Shown: positions 35,225 through 44,702 of the stretch, piece by piece
Numbering within the stretch: the stretch's first letter is position 1
Layout of the letters: every line of letters begins with the position of its first letter
Assembly: GCA_963676415.1 (NCBI GenBank)
Contig: OY781097.1
Location: forward strand, 4,402,001-4,466,000
From: G963662905 sp963676415
Lineage (GTDB): Bacteria > Bacteroidota > Bacteroidia > Bacteroidales > WRLA01
DNA: 64,000 nucleotides
Direction of reading: 5' to 3'
Program-made: the position numbers and the translations under genes
The notes under the pieces: model-generated
The model's input: only the letters and a program-made list of their open reading frames with translations
What the model was told of the DNA's origin: nothing
The model's database searches: none

Positions 35225-36541
35225 ATGAAATACAGTTATAAAATAAATATATTTTTATTAATATTAATAATTTTGGCGCTGAGCTATGAGATTGTACGGG
35301 ACACTTTTACAAAAGGCGGAGACTTTATCGGTTATGTATTAGTAGGCAACCTGATTTTAAATGGAGAAAACATTTATTCGGACCCTGTCATCAACACCTG
35401 GCCGCCATTTTTCAGTATCGTCAGCGTGCCCATTGCTTTAATGGACAATTTCAACAATAATCTGGTGCGGTTTTTATGGCTATTGCTCAGCGTTCTGGCC
35501 ATTTACAACATCACTGGCATTTTCAGCCGCATGAGCATTAACCGCAGATTAAAAGCACTTCCACTGAGAGCAAAAGAGAAAATCACCAAACACAATATTA
35601 ACATTTCACATTGGGCTATTTTAATACCAACTTTATTGATATTCAGATATATTCTCGATAATTTGGCCAACATTCAAATTAATATCTTCATCCTGCTTTT
35701 CATGAGTTACAGCTTGTGGCTTTTTTCAAAAGGAAAAGACCTGGCCGCAGCATTAATCCTTGCATTTTCTATTTCAATTAAAATATATCCAATTTTCCTG
35801 CTTCTCTATTTTGTGGCTAAAAGAGAACATAAAATTGCGATCTTCACAAGCGTTTTTACCATCCTTTTCGGTATTATACCGTTTTTGGTATTTGGCTATG
35901 AGCAAACACTTGATTATTATGCGTTTTGGTACAATCAAAATGTGGTTCCCTTTGCAAGTGCCGGTCACAAAAATCAATCCTATTTCTCCATGATGCGCAG
36001 CCTTTTGACCAAGGATATGATTTTGCTCAACAATGCGTCCAAAAAAGAAATATCCATAGGCGCAGCGAATTTGAGCATCGAACAGGTAAAGCTTGTTTCC
36101 TATGGCCTCTTGGCATGTGCAGCATCGGTGGTCATCTATTTATTTCGCAATAAACTCATCAAAAAAGACAGTTTAAAGTCGTTTTTGGAATATGCATTTA
36201 TCTTGACGATTATCCCTGTGCTTTCCCCATTATCCTGGAAAGCATATTTTATCTTTTTATTCCCGGCTTATTTCCTGAACTACCTCTTTATTTTTCAATT
36301 TAGGAATTCATTAAAAGCCTCTTTAAACTGTTTTCTCCGTATCATTTTTTTCAGTTCTGTTTTACTCACGGTATTTTCATCAGAAATGTTTGTCGGTGCG
36401 TATTTTTCTGATATCCTTGAGGCATTTTCATGCATTACTATTGGCAGCATGCTTATTGCCTTAAATATTTTGCTTTTCTTCCTGCACTATGAAAAATTCG
36501 ACAAAAAGCTAAAATCAGATAGAGCAGAACAAAATATTTGA
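35225..36541 (+). CDS. GT87/DUF2029-like polytopic glycosyltransferase
   Basis: 438 residues with about ten to eleven membrane segments (for example IFLLILIILALSYEIV, LIPTLLIFRYILDNL). The charged sequence FTKGGDFIGYVLVGNLIL sits in the first periplasmic loop, where GT-C enzymes keep a D/DxD-like acidic site. DNLANIQINIFILLFM after the fourth segment and the ending ILFFLHYEKFDKKL are as in DUF2029 proteins. GT87 members transfer mannose or arabinose from polyprenyl-phosphate sugars. No other glycan genes flank it; prmA follows after 124 bases. Donor and acceptor are unknown. Confidence 0.75.
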   Translation: MKYSYKINIFLLILIILALSYEIVRDTFTKGGDFIGYVLVGNLILNGENIYSDPVINTWPPFFSIVSVPIALMDNFNNNLVRFLWLLLSVLAIYNITGIFSRMSINRRLKALPLRAKEKITKHNINISHWAILIPTLLIFRYILDNLANIQINIFILLFMSYSLWLFSKGKDLAAALILAFSISIKIYPIFLLLYFVAKREHKIAIFTSVFTILFGIIPFLVFGYEQTLDYYAFWYNQNVVPFASAGHKNQSYFSMMRSLLTKDMILLNNASKKEISIGAANLSIEQVKLVSYGLLACAASVVIYLFRNKLIKKDSLKSFLEYAFILTIIPVLSPLSWKAYFIFLFPAYFLNYLFIFQFRNSLKASLNCFLRIIFFSSVLLTVFSSEMFVGAYFSDILEAFSCITIGSMLIALNILLFFLHYEKFDKKLKSDRAEQNI

Positions 36542-36628
36542 TCAGCAACACGGCATCAGATATTCCTCAAAGCGAACCGATCTTAAAGTATTTGCTTTCA
36601 ACAACAGTCCGTTCAACAAATTTTCAAT

Positions 36629-36636
36629 TATTTTTG
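36629..36636 (+). promoter_or_regulatory. -7 box of prmA
   Basis: TATTTTTG matches TAnnTTTG exactly, 29 bases before the prmA start; no clear -33. Confidence 0.45.
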
Positions 36637-36665
36637 CTGCATTATAAATCCTTATCAAACATCCG

Positions 36666-37499
36666 ATGAAATACATAGAATACACCCTGAAACTTGATGA
36701 AAATACAGACTCGCGACAGGAAATTATCAGCGCAATTCTCGGCGAGTGCGGTTTTGAAAGTTTTATGGAAGATCAGGGCCTTTACAAGGCGTATATTCAG
36801 GAACCGCTTCACAATGCGGGGCAAACGAAAGAGCAAATTGAAGCACTGGCATTCATTCAGGGCTTTAGTTATCAACTTATTGAGGATCAAAACTGGAACA
36901 AAAACTGGGAAGAGAATTATGAACCCGTCGAAATCAGTGGAGATTGTATGGTGCGAGCTCCATTTCACAAAAAAGCTGAAGGCATAAAATACGACCTGTT
37001 AATTGAGCCACGCATGTCGTTTGGCACCGCACATCATGAAACAACATTTTTAATGCTCCGACAGATTTTAAAAGAAAACTGGAGCGGAAAAAATGTTCTG
37101 GATATGGGTTGCGGAACCGCTGTTTTAGGAATTTTGGCCATGAAAATGGGGGCATCTTCATTGCTTGCCGTTGATAATGACGAATGGGCATATAACAACA
37201 GTCTGGATAATTTGAAAGCAAATGATATAGCAGATCAGGAAGCAAAACTTGGCGGCGCAGAATGCCTTCCTGAGAAAGAACGTTTTGATGCTGTTTTTGC
37301 GAACATCAACCGGAATATACTGCTTGCAGACATGAAACAATACGCGGCCTGCATGAAAAAGGATGCCTTCATACTTTTCTCCGGTTTTTATACGCAGGAT
37401 GAGCAAGCCATCGAAGATGAAGCAAAAAAACACCAACTTGTTTTTAACAAGAAAGAAAGCAAAAACAACTGGGTCATGATGCGTTTCACAAAATCATGA
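36666..37499 (+). CDS. prmA: Ribosomal protein L11 methyltransferase
   Basis: 277 residues. SAM-dependent trimethylation of ribosomal protein L11. The N-terminal L11-binding domain occupies ~1-95; then PRMSFGTAHHETTFLML, a family signature, precedes the SAM-binding Rossmann motif VLDMGCGTAVLGILAM. The acidic D in AVDNDEWA and the substrate-site NINRNILLADM (as in N-P-P-F/N-I-x-A-N variants) follow. Monocistronic. Assignment is firm. Confidence 0.93.
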   Translation: MKYIEYTLKLDENTDSRQEIISAILGECGFESFMEDQGLYKAYIQEPLHNAGQTKEQIEALAFIQGFSYQLIEDQNWNKNWEENYEPVEISGDCMVRAPFHKKAEGIKYDLLIEPRMSFGTAHHETTFLMLRQILKENWSGKNVLDMGCGTAVLGILAMKMGASSLLAVDNDEWAYNNSLDNLKANDIADQEAKLGGAECLPEKERFDAVFANINRNILLADMKQYAACMKKDAFILFSGFYTQDEQAIEDEAKKHQLVFNKKESKNNWVMMRFTKS

Positions 37500-37606
37500 T
37501 AAAAGCCTATATTTGTACTTCAAACCTACTGAATGCAAAAAACAAATAATAAGCAGCCATTACAAACATCTGCTTATCATCCCTTTCAGTAATAAAACTT
37601 AAGAAA

Positions 37607-40600
37607 ATGCGGCACCTGGTTTTCATTACAATAATTATATCAATTATTGGCATTCCAATTAGCCTTTCGGCACAAAGCGGAAAAAATATCACAGAGTTTT
37701 CGGAGCACACCTTATTATTCATCGAAGAGCTGGAATCCGTTCTGAAATCACATCCGGAATATGCTTATCGTGCCGCAGAAAAGTACAATCCGAACAAATT
37801 GATAAGGGCTTTTAAAACAGACTGGAATTCTGGCAAATACACCGATGAAAACCGTAAAATAATCTACGAAACCGCGAATCAGATACTTCAATCGGGAATG
37901 GAGATATATCCGGCATTGCCCGATTATATATATAGCCTGATGGCCATTACCAATTCCTCCCAATCCATACACAGCTATCAGCAATGGAGCAAAGGGATTA
38001 AGAAATACATCAACCAAAAAGAAGCACGCAGATTAAGTTTTCTACTAAATTATACTGAAAGACTACTGAATGACAGCCTATTGGCCGAATATAAAAATCT
38101 GGACTGGAAAATCAGCAACCAGCGTTTTGAGTTCAATACCGACTCAGGCTTCATTGTGCAATTCAAAGATAAAATGAATTTGACTGCAGTGGAAAATGAG
38201 AACAAAATGACCATAAATAACACCACGGGCACTTATTATCCGCTACGCTATGAATGGAAAGGGGAAAAAGGCAACGTTGACTGGACTTTGTACAAAATTG
38301 ACCCGGAAATCCTGAATGTAAAGCTCCGGGACTATTTTATCGATACCAAAAAAAGCAGGTTTGATGCGGATTCGTGCCTGCTCACCGACATGCGCACATT
38401 TCCGGATAATAACATATTAGGCACATTCAGTTGCGGCACAATGGATAAAAACCTCCAAAGCAATATATATCCTGCCTTTAACTCCTATTCTACAGGTTTG
38501 GTTATAAATGATTTACATGAAACAGGCTTTGAATATAGCGGCGGTTATGCACTTAAAACCGATAAAATCAAAGGTTTTGGCTCTGCAGACAACAAAGCAA
38601 AACTGAAATATGATGCTGGAAACAACATTAACCTTAAACTCTTTTCAGAAGCTTTTAACCTTGATAAAGGTTCGTTTCATGCAAGAAGTGCCATTTTTTC
38701 AATCACTAAAGGTCAGGATTCAATTTTTCATCCTGGGCTTTTGGTGAACTACACCGGGCGCAATAATATCCTGGATCTAGTAAGCACTAACGAAACCCTA
38801 TCGCTTAGCCCGATATTTGATTCTTACCACAAATTAGATATCTACGCACAGGCTTTGCAATGGAACCTGAAAGATTCGCTCATCCTGATACGATACCGTG
38901 AAGGTGTTTTGAAAGAAGCCCCGGCAACTTTTGAATCCAATAACTTTTTTAAACTTGAAAACTTCATTGCACCACAACGCTACGACCCAATCAACCCTAT
39001 TGTTTATACTTACGATTATTGTGAATATTACGACACAAACCGGTTTTTCGTCCCTCAACTGGCTCATTTTGTGCGATACCAGCCCAACCTCATCCGCAAT
39101 GCAATGATCGACCTCACATTGAAAGGCTTTGCTACCATTGACCTGGAAACAGATATTGTGACTATAAAAGACAAACTGATCAACTACAATAAAGCCAACA
39201 ATAAAGAGATTGATTATGATAACCTTGTAATTCTTTCAAGCAACTCGAAACTAAATGGCCAACTTAACCTGTACAACCTTGATCTTGATATTTTCCAAAT
39301 TGCACCACCAATATCTCTTAGTGATTCTCAGCAAGTATATATTTTTCCAAGAGACGAAACCATTAAAATGCTTAAAAACCGGGATTTCATTTACTCCGGT
39401 TATACTAGTGCTGGTTTGTTTGAAATAGTTCTTGAAGAGCCGGCCTACTTTTCATACGATACATTTAATGTACGCATGCCAAAAATTAAAGCTATGGGTT
39501 TCTTCATAGAGGTTGATAATCAAGAATTGGCAATCCATTCATTTCTTGAAAACCTCATAGGCAACTTAAAAATAGATCAAAGCAATAATAAAGCGGGCCT
39601 AAAAAGGACTGAACTAAAATACCCGATCTTGGAAACCGATACCAATTATTCCTCCGTTTTTTACCATCAAGCCTATGTCCCGGGCGTTTACCCCAGAGAC
39701 CGGTTCCGTTTTGCCCTTTATCCCGACACACTCTACAATCTCGATGAATTTGATACCGACAGTATTGAATTTAAAGGCAGGCTGCTCAGTGGCGGGATTT
39801 TTCCTGATATCGAGCGGCCATTAAAAACCAGAAAAGACCTATCATTAGGATTTGTTCACCCAACCCCAACCAGCGGTTTTCCAACATATGGCGGCAAAGG
39901 TACCTTTACCGGCATTGCCGATCTTAGCCTGAACGGACTACGTGGTGATGGCGAACTCAGGTTCCTCGGTTCGGTTTCACGGTCCGACCCCAATAGTATA
40001 TGGGACGATACCGATTTTATTTTCCTGCCCGATTCGATGATTGGTGTGGCAGAAGATTTCTTCCTCGAACCCACTGTAGCAGGAACAGAATATCCGATGG
40101 CAAAAGGAAAAAATGTGTCCCAAAAATGGTTCCACCTCGATGATGAAATGGTTATAAGCGACTTAGGGACACCTATGAATGTGTACAACGACTCCACCTT
40201 TTTCGAGGGCGATTTAATGCTTCGCCCCGACGGGCTCTTCGGCAAAGGTATGCTCGAGTTTGAAGAAACACAGATACGATCGCCTTTTTTCCATTTCAAA
40301 CATCACGAACTGGATGCCGATACCAGTTTTATGAAAATTCACAGAAGAGATTCCGCCGGAGTGGTTTTTCAGGCAAACAACTACAAAGCCTACATCAATT
40401 TTGAAGACCGTAAAGGGGATTTTCAATCCAATATTGGGTCTGTAGTACAATTCCCATTAAACCAATATGTTTCAACGATGTATAATTTCAATTGGTTTAT
40501 GAACGACTATAAAATTGAACTTTATTCAGAAACCGATATAGATAACTACAACACCTTAAAAAGGATGAATTTCAGGGAAGTAATTGCGATGAACGAACTG

Positions 40601-42184
40601 AATGAAGTGCGCGGACCGGAATTAATATCTACACGACCGGATCAGGATTCGCTCAGCTTTATTTCGTTCCGAGCCACGTACACTCTTGACGACCATATTA
40701 TTAATGCCAAGAACATCAGGTTTATTGAAGTTGCTGACGCCTATGTATTCCCTAAACAGGACAGTATTATCATTAAAAGAAATGCAGAAATGGACATGCT
40801 GCGGCATTCCGATATCGTCACAAAACACGATACAATCCACCATCATTTTTATAATGCAGACATCCAGGTGTACAGTAAGAATCAATTATTTGCTCTGGGA
40901 ACATATGATTATGTCGATGGATACAACAACAAACAAAGTGTCTTTTTTGATGAAATCAGCGTAATGCAGGATCCAACACGCACCATTGCCCGCGGTGACA
41001 TCAGCGACACTTCCCGCTTTAAAATTAACCCATACTTTGATTTTCAGGGAAAAGTGGAGCTGGCCTCCAACAATCCGTGGATGAGCTATAATGGGTATTT
41101 TAGAATTAATTATGATTGCGATACTACGCGCATGAGCTGGATTGAATTTGATACCACACTGACATCCGGGCAGATACGTATTCCTGTAGGCAAATTCAGC
41201 CGAACAAAAGAAAACAAACCGGTATTTAGCGGTGTTGGCTACAACAAAAATGGCAGCGTACTTTACTCCCGTTTCCTTGGCACCGAACGTTTGCTCCAGG
41301 ACTCAAGCATTTTTTATGCCAATGGGCTGGTTGAATATGACAATGAGAAAGCAGAATACCGCTTAGGAAGCATTTCTGTGCTCAATGATGCGCAACATCC
41401 CGATAACCTGATGGTTTTTGAAACCAAGAAATGCATTCGGAGAGGCCAGGGAGCAATGCGCCTTATCCCCGAGCTCAACCGCAAAAATTACCTAAAAACC
41501 TATTCCCATGGAACTTTTGAGCATCAATTAATTACCGACAGTATTCAGTTTGATGTGAATATGTTCCTTGATTTTGTGTTGCCACGCCAGCTATCCAATA
41601 TAATCATTGAAGACCTTAACGGAGATAATGCAATAAGCAATGAGCCTCTGGATATCTCACAAAAAAAATACCTCCCCTTCCTGGCAAGTCAACTTGGGAT
41701 GCAGCAGGCTACCGACTTTCAGATAAATATAACTTTCGATGAGAAAAGATTTCCAAAATCATTCGAAAAGTTTCCCTTCATTTTTACTGATGTACATTTT
41801 GACTGGCATAATGAAGAAACACAAGAAGTATTTTATTGCAGAAAACCCTTTGGCATACTGTCATCCAGCGGCAAACTTGTTAAAAAGAAGTTCAAAGGCA
41901 TGATGCGCATACTCAGGTGGAGCAAGCGTCAGGAATTTGAGTTAATGATACAGATTAATGAAAGCAATTACTACTATTTCAAATTTGACAACTCCAATAA
42001 ACTGTTTACCTACAGCACAAACTCAGAGTACATGACACTAATCAAAGACAACAAAGGCAAATTTGATAAAACCGAAGAAGAAGAGAAAAAAGAAGACAAG
42101 GCCAGTACGCGGGCTGAATACAGCATTAAATCAGCATCTAAAGATGATGCTGTAAGATTCCGTACGGAAGTTATGAGCTATTAA
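37607..42184 (+). CDS. Giant exported protein of unknown function (1525 aa)
   Basis: Not a characterised family. A clear signal peptide (HLVFITIIISIIGIPISLSA then QS) leads into a ~150-residue helical N-terminus (SHPEYAYRAAEKYNP and following), then ~1250 residues that are almost entirely beta, rich in short alternating strands. Repeating units of the type G-x-G-x-L-x-F/L occur, for example GKGTFTGIADLSLNG, GDGELRFLG, FEGDLMLRPDGLFG and GKGMLEFEETQIRS. This resembles LptA/AsmA/TamB-like extended beta grooves, but that is only an impression. The C-terminus ends in an acidic-basic tail (KTEEEEKKEDKAS), not a T9SS domain and not a typical barrel end. Only the signal peptide guides its location, periplasm or outer membrane. 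Confidence 0.85.
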   Translation: MRHLVFITIIISIIGIPISLSAQSGKNITEFSEHTLLFIEELESVLKSHPEYAYRAAEKYNPNKLIRAFKTDWNSGKYTDENRKIIYETANQILQSGMEIYPALPDYIYSLMAITNSSQSIHSYQQWSKGIKKYINQKEARRLSFLLNYTERLLNDSLLAEYKNLDWKISNQRFEFNTDSGFIVQFKDKMNLTAVENENKMTINNTTGTYYPLRYEWKGEKGNVDWTLYKIDPEILNVKLRDYFIDTKKSRFDADSCLLTDMRTFPDNNILGTFSCGTMDKNLQSNIYPAFNSYSTGLVINDLHETGFEYSGGYALKTDKIKGFGSADNKAKLKYDAGNNINLKLFSEAFNLDKGSFHARSAIFSITKGQDSIFHPGLLVNYTGRNNILDLVSTNETLSLSPIFDSYHKLDIYAQALQWNLKDSLILIRYREGVLKEAPATFESNNFFKLENFIAPQRYDPINPIVYTYDYCEYYDTNRFFVPQLAHFVRYQPNLIRNAMIDLTLKGFATIDLETDIVTIKDKLINYNKANNKEIDYDNLVILSSNSKLNGQLNLYNLDLDIFQIAPPISLSDSQQVYIFPRDETIKMLKNRDFIYSGYTSAGLFEIVLEEPAYFSYDTFNVRMPKIKAMGFFIEVDNQELAIHSFLENLIGNLKIDQSNNKAGLKRTELKYPILETDTNYSSVFYHQAYVPGVYPRDRFRFALYPDTLYNLDEFDTDSIEFKGRLLSGGIFPDIERPLKTRKDLSLGFVHPTPTSGFPTYGGKGTFTGIADLSLNGLRGDGELRFLGSVSRSDPNSIWDDTDFIFLPDSMIGVAEDFFLEPTVAGTEYPMAKGKNVSQKWFHLDDEMVISDLGTPMNVYNDSTFFEGDLMLRPDGLFGKGMLEFEETQIRSPFFHFKHHELDADTSFMKIHRRDSAGVVFQANNYKAYINFEDRKGDFQSNIGSVVQFPLNQYVSTMYNFNWFMNDYKIELYSETDIDNYNTLKRMNFREVIAMNELNEVRGPELISTRPDQDSLSFISFRATYTLDDHIINAKNIRFIEVADAYVFPKQDSIIIKRNAEMDMLRHSDIVTKHDTIHHHFYNADIQVYSKNQLFALGTYDYVDGYNNKQSVFFDEISVMQDPTRTIARGDISDTSRFKINPYFDFQGKVELASNNPWMSYNGYFRINYDCDTTRMSWIEFDTTLTSGQIRIPVGKFSRTKENKPVFSGVGYNKNGSVLYSRFLGTERLLQDSSIFYANGLVEYDNEKAEYRLGSISVLNDAQHPDNLMVFETKKCIRRGQGAMRLIPELNRKNYLKTYSHGTFEHQLITDSIQFDVNMFLDFVLPRQLSNIIIEDLNGDNAISNEPLDISQKKYLPFLASQLGMQQATDFQINITFDEKRFPKSFEKFPFIFTDVHFDWHNEETQEVFYCRKPFGILSSSGKLVKKKFKGMMRILRWSKRQEFELMIQINESNYYYFKFDNSNKLFTYSTNSEYMTLIKDNKGKFDKTEEEEKKEDKASTRAEYSIKSASKDDAVRFRTEVMSY

Positions 42185-42218
42185 TTCAAAATCCATACTT
42201 TTGCCTGAACGATATTGA

Positions 42219-42413
42219 ATAAAGACTAAACAGAGTTCGTCTATAAAGTCTCCCGAATTTTCGGGATTGCTCAAAATCCAAAACATCATCCCGTACCTAC
42301 GGGACTGCGGTTTAGATTTTTCACACATACTTTGGCTGTGCTTGCTTAGGCAGGCACAGCGCAGCATGGCTCCTCGAATTTAAGCTTTATAGAGCAAACT
42401 CAAGACTTTATAC
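42219..42413. repeat. Second palindromic repeat type, degenerate
   Basis: The left part GAGTTCGTCTATAAAG and the right part CTTTATAGAGCAAACTC are imperfect complements, each with AAAG(A/T)CT outside, forming terminal inverted repeats of roughly 35 bases. Inside are three hairpins: CCCGAATTTTCGGG (42252-42265), CCCGTACCTACGGG (42290-42303) and a 26-nt hairpin with 11-bp arms at 42335-42360. No target duplication is clear and no open frame is present. Probably a decayed MITE-like or structured intergenic repeat. Confidence 0.6.
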
Positions 42414-42436
42414 ACAGAAACTAAATAAGCATCATT

Positions 42437-43072
42437 ATGCACTATGGACTATTAATTGGTGGCGTTTTACTGGCCTATTTACTGGGCTCGATCCCAACAT
42501 CGGTATGGGTAGGCAAAATACTATACAAAACAGATGTTCGCGATCATGGCAGTGGAAATGCAGGAGCGACAAATACAATAAGGGTATTGGGACCCAAAGC
42601 CGGTATTCCAGTATTACTCTTCGATGCTTTCAAGGGCTGGCTTGCCGTATTTATAGCACCCGTATTTGCACAAGGCAGCAATCTTGATTTTACAGTCAAT
42701 TATCAGATTATCACTGCTGCGGCCGTGGTTTTGGGTCATATTTTCCCGGTTTTCGCCGGATTTCGGGGCGGGAAAGGAGTAGCAACCCTGCTGGGCGTTG
42801 GCATCGCGCTTTATAACCCTGAAGTTTGGCTGATCCTGGGGTGGTTTATTCTCATTTTTCTGAGCACACGTTATGTTTCTCTGGGAAGTATCACCGGAGC
42901 CATTCTTTTTCCTGTAGTCGTATGGATTGCTCCTTTTGGGGGAAACCCAGTGCTTACATTAAAAATTCTGGCCGTCGCTGTAGCTGTGTTTATCCCGCTT
43001 ACCCACCGCAAAAACATACAAAGGTTGCTGCAAGGGAAAGAATCACGTTTTCATCTTCGAAAAAAAATATAA
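42437..43072 (+). CDS. plsY: Glycerol-3-phosphate acyltransferase
   Basis: Acylates glycerol-3-phosphate from acyl-phosphate, the first step of phospholipid synthesis. 211 residues with five membrane segments. The three conserved motifs are present: GSIPTSVWVGK then DHGSGNAGATNTIRVLG (motif 1), HIFPVFAGFRGGKGVATLLG (motif 2), and a later TRYVSLGSITGAI with THRKNIQRLLQGKESR (motif 3). Assignment is firm. Confidence 0.96.
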   Translation: MHYGLLIGGVLLAYLLGSIPTSVWVGKILYKTDVRDHGSGNAGATNTIRVLGPKAGIPVLLFDAFKGWLAVFIAPVFAQGSNLDFTVNYQIITAAAVVLGHIFPVFAGFRGGKGVATLLGVGIALYNPEVWLILGWFILIFLSTRYVSLGSITGAILFPVVVWIAPFGGNPVLTLKILAVAVAVFIPLTHRKNIQRLLQGKESRFHLRKKI

Positions 43073-43106
43073 TAAAGGCTTTTGCCCATACGCCTAAACT
43101 TGAAAG

Positions 43107-43142
43107 AGCTTGTTTTTTGTCGCAATTTGTTGAAAACAAGCT
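43107..43142 (+). other. Perfect hairpin between plsY and dnaN
   Basis: AGCTTGTTTT (43107-43116) and AAAACAAGCT (43133-43142) form a 10-bp perfect stem with a 16-nt loop, 34 bases after plsY. No T-run follows, so it is a weak terminator at best or a leader structure of dnaN. Confidence 0.5.
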
Positions 43143-43259
43143 GAAAATTATACCATTTTTTCAGCCTTACACGCAACCGCAGTTACCTAAAATTTAGTAA
43201 TATTGTATGTTCAAAATAAAACTGAAAATAAAATTTAATAACAAATAGAATTAAGCAAT

Positions 43260-44387
43260 ATGAGGTTCATTATTTCAAGTACCACGCTTTTAAGAAATTT
43301 GCAGGCCATCAGTGGAGTTATGAGCAACAACAATACACTGCCCATACTCGATGATTTCCTTTTTCAGCTTGACGAGGAAAGGCTGACCATAACTGCATCT
43401 GACATGGAAACCAGCATGAGTGTTTCCATGGAACCGGGAAAAATGGAAGAAGCGGGTTCCGTGGCTATTCCGGCAAAAATACTGTTGGACATGCTCAAAA
43501 CTTTTGCTGATATCCCGATTACTTTTAACATCAATCAGGAAAATTTCAATATTGAAATTGCCAGTGGAGAAGGTAAATACAAACTTAACGGACATAACAG
43601 CGAAGAATATCCGCTACCCAAAAAAATTGAAGAAAGCGCCAGTTTTAATATAAACTCCCAGATAATTGTAAATTCAGTTAATAAAACTCTTTTTGCTGCC
43701 GGAAACGACGAACTACGCCAAATGATGATGGGTATGTATTGGGACATCAACCCGGAACGCATCATCTTTGTGTGTACTGATGCCCACAAACTCGTCCGCT
43801 ATACACGCACCGATGCCAAAGGCGAAGAAGAATCAACTTTTATCCTTCCCAAAAAGCCTCTCGTTAACTTAAAAAACCTTCTGGCAGCACAGGATATTAC
43901 AGTGAATATACGATACAGCGATACGCATGCCATTTTTACTTTCGGTAATTTTGTGCTTACCAGCCGAATGATCGAAGGGAAATACCCCAATTACAATGCC
44001 GTAATTCCACAGGAAAATCCAAATGTCCTGCGTACCGAACGCCTGCCACTCTTAACAACCTTGAAACGTGTAGGAATTTTCGCCAATCAATCCACGCATC
44101 AGGTACGTTTCCGTATCAGTGGAAAAGAACTGTCACTTTCGGCTGAAGACATTGATTACAGCAACGAAGCAGTGGAACGTCTCAGCTGCGATTATGAAGG
44201 GGAAGACATGGACATTGGGTTTAACTCTAAATTCCTACTGGAAATGCTCAATAATATTGATGATGATATTGTACGCATCGAAATGTCACAACCGAACCGT
44301 GCAGGCTTAATCCTGCCCGGCGAAGAAAGTGATCAGGAAGAAGAAGACATCCTGATGCTTGTGATGCCCGTGATGCTAAACAATTAA
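43260..44387 (+). CDS. dnaN: DNA polymerase III beta subunit (sliding clamp)
   Basis: 375 residues, as in other beta clamps. Three-domain clamp pattern: MRFIISSTTLLRNLQAISGV and PILDDFLFQLDEERLTITASD in domain 1, then KYKLNGHNSEEYPLP closing it; domain 2 has LPKKPLVNLKNLL, and RMIEGKYPNYNAVIP follows as the conserved loop. Domain 3 contains the hydrophobic partner-binding cleft and ends with a short MLVMPVML strand, matching the M-P-M/L-R-x type end. Neither dnaA nor recF is adjacent, so this is not the classic dnaA-dnaN origin cluster. Confidence 0.96.
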   Translation: MRFIISSTTLLRNLQAISGVMSNNNTLPILDDFLFQLDEERLTITASDMETSMSVSMEPGKMEEAGSVAIPAKILLDMLKTFADIPITFNINQENFNIEIASGEGKYKLNGHNSEEYPLPKKIEESASFNINSQIIVNSVNKTLFAAGNDELRQMMMGMYWDINPERIIFVCTDAHKLVRYTRTDAKGEEESTFILPKKPLVNLKNLLAAQDITVNIRYSDTHAIFTFGNFVLTSRMIEGKYPNYNAVIPQENPNVLRTERLPLLTTLKRVGIFANQSTHQVRFRISGKELSLSAEDIDYSNEAVERLSCDYEGEDMDIGFNSKFLLEMLNNIDDDIVRIEMSQPNRAGLILPGEESDQEEEDILMLVMPVMLNN

Positions 44388-44406
44388 TATAATAACTTAT
44401 AGACTG

Positions 44407-44442
44407 AAACACCTATGCAGCACAAGCACGGGTGTTTTTTTA
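44407..44442 (+). terminator. Terminator after dnaN
   Basis: AACACC pairs with GGTGTT around a 17-nt loop, followed by a T-run. The stem is only six base pairs. Confidence 0.65.
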
Positions 44443-44456
44443 TTTAAACACACCAA

Positions 44457-44702
44457 ATGGATTGCAGACCAAATTGCGGAGCCTGTTGTATAGCTCCATC
44501 TATTAGTTCCAGGATTCCCGGTATGCCTGAAGGCAAGCCTGCCGGAATACGATGCATCCATTTGGACGATAGCTATCGGTGCCGCTTATTCGGAAAGGCG
44601 GAGCGCCCCGAGGTATGCAAAAACTTTTTAGCGGAACCACTTATATGCGGCAACAATCGCGCAGAAGCATTGGCTATATTAAACATGCTGGAGAAAAGCT
44701 AA
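44457..44702 (+). CDS. YkgJ-type cysteine-cluster protein
   Basis: 81 residues carrying the CxxCxxCC-like cluster at the N-terminus (CRPNCGACC at residues 3-11), with IRCIHLDD, YRCRLFG and RPEVCKNF downstream giving the remaining cysteines. These are the four-part Cys pattern of the YkgJ family, thought to bind zinc or an iron-sulfur cluster. The length matches small members. Its stop overlaps the 3' end of the convergent dapB by four bases. Function unknown. Confidence 0.85.
   Translation: MDCRPNCGACCIAPSISSRIPGMPEGKPAGIRCIHLDDSYRCRLFGKAERPEVCKNFLAEPLICGNNRAEALAILNMLEKS

Noticed and set aside
43073..43259. Replication origin beside dnaN
   Set aside because: No cluster of DnaA boxes (TTATNCACA type) is visible, and dnaA is not adjacent. 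The region only holds one hairpin.
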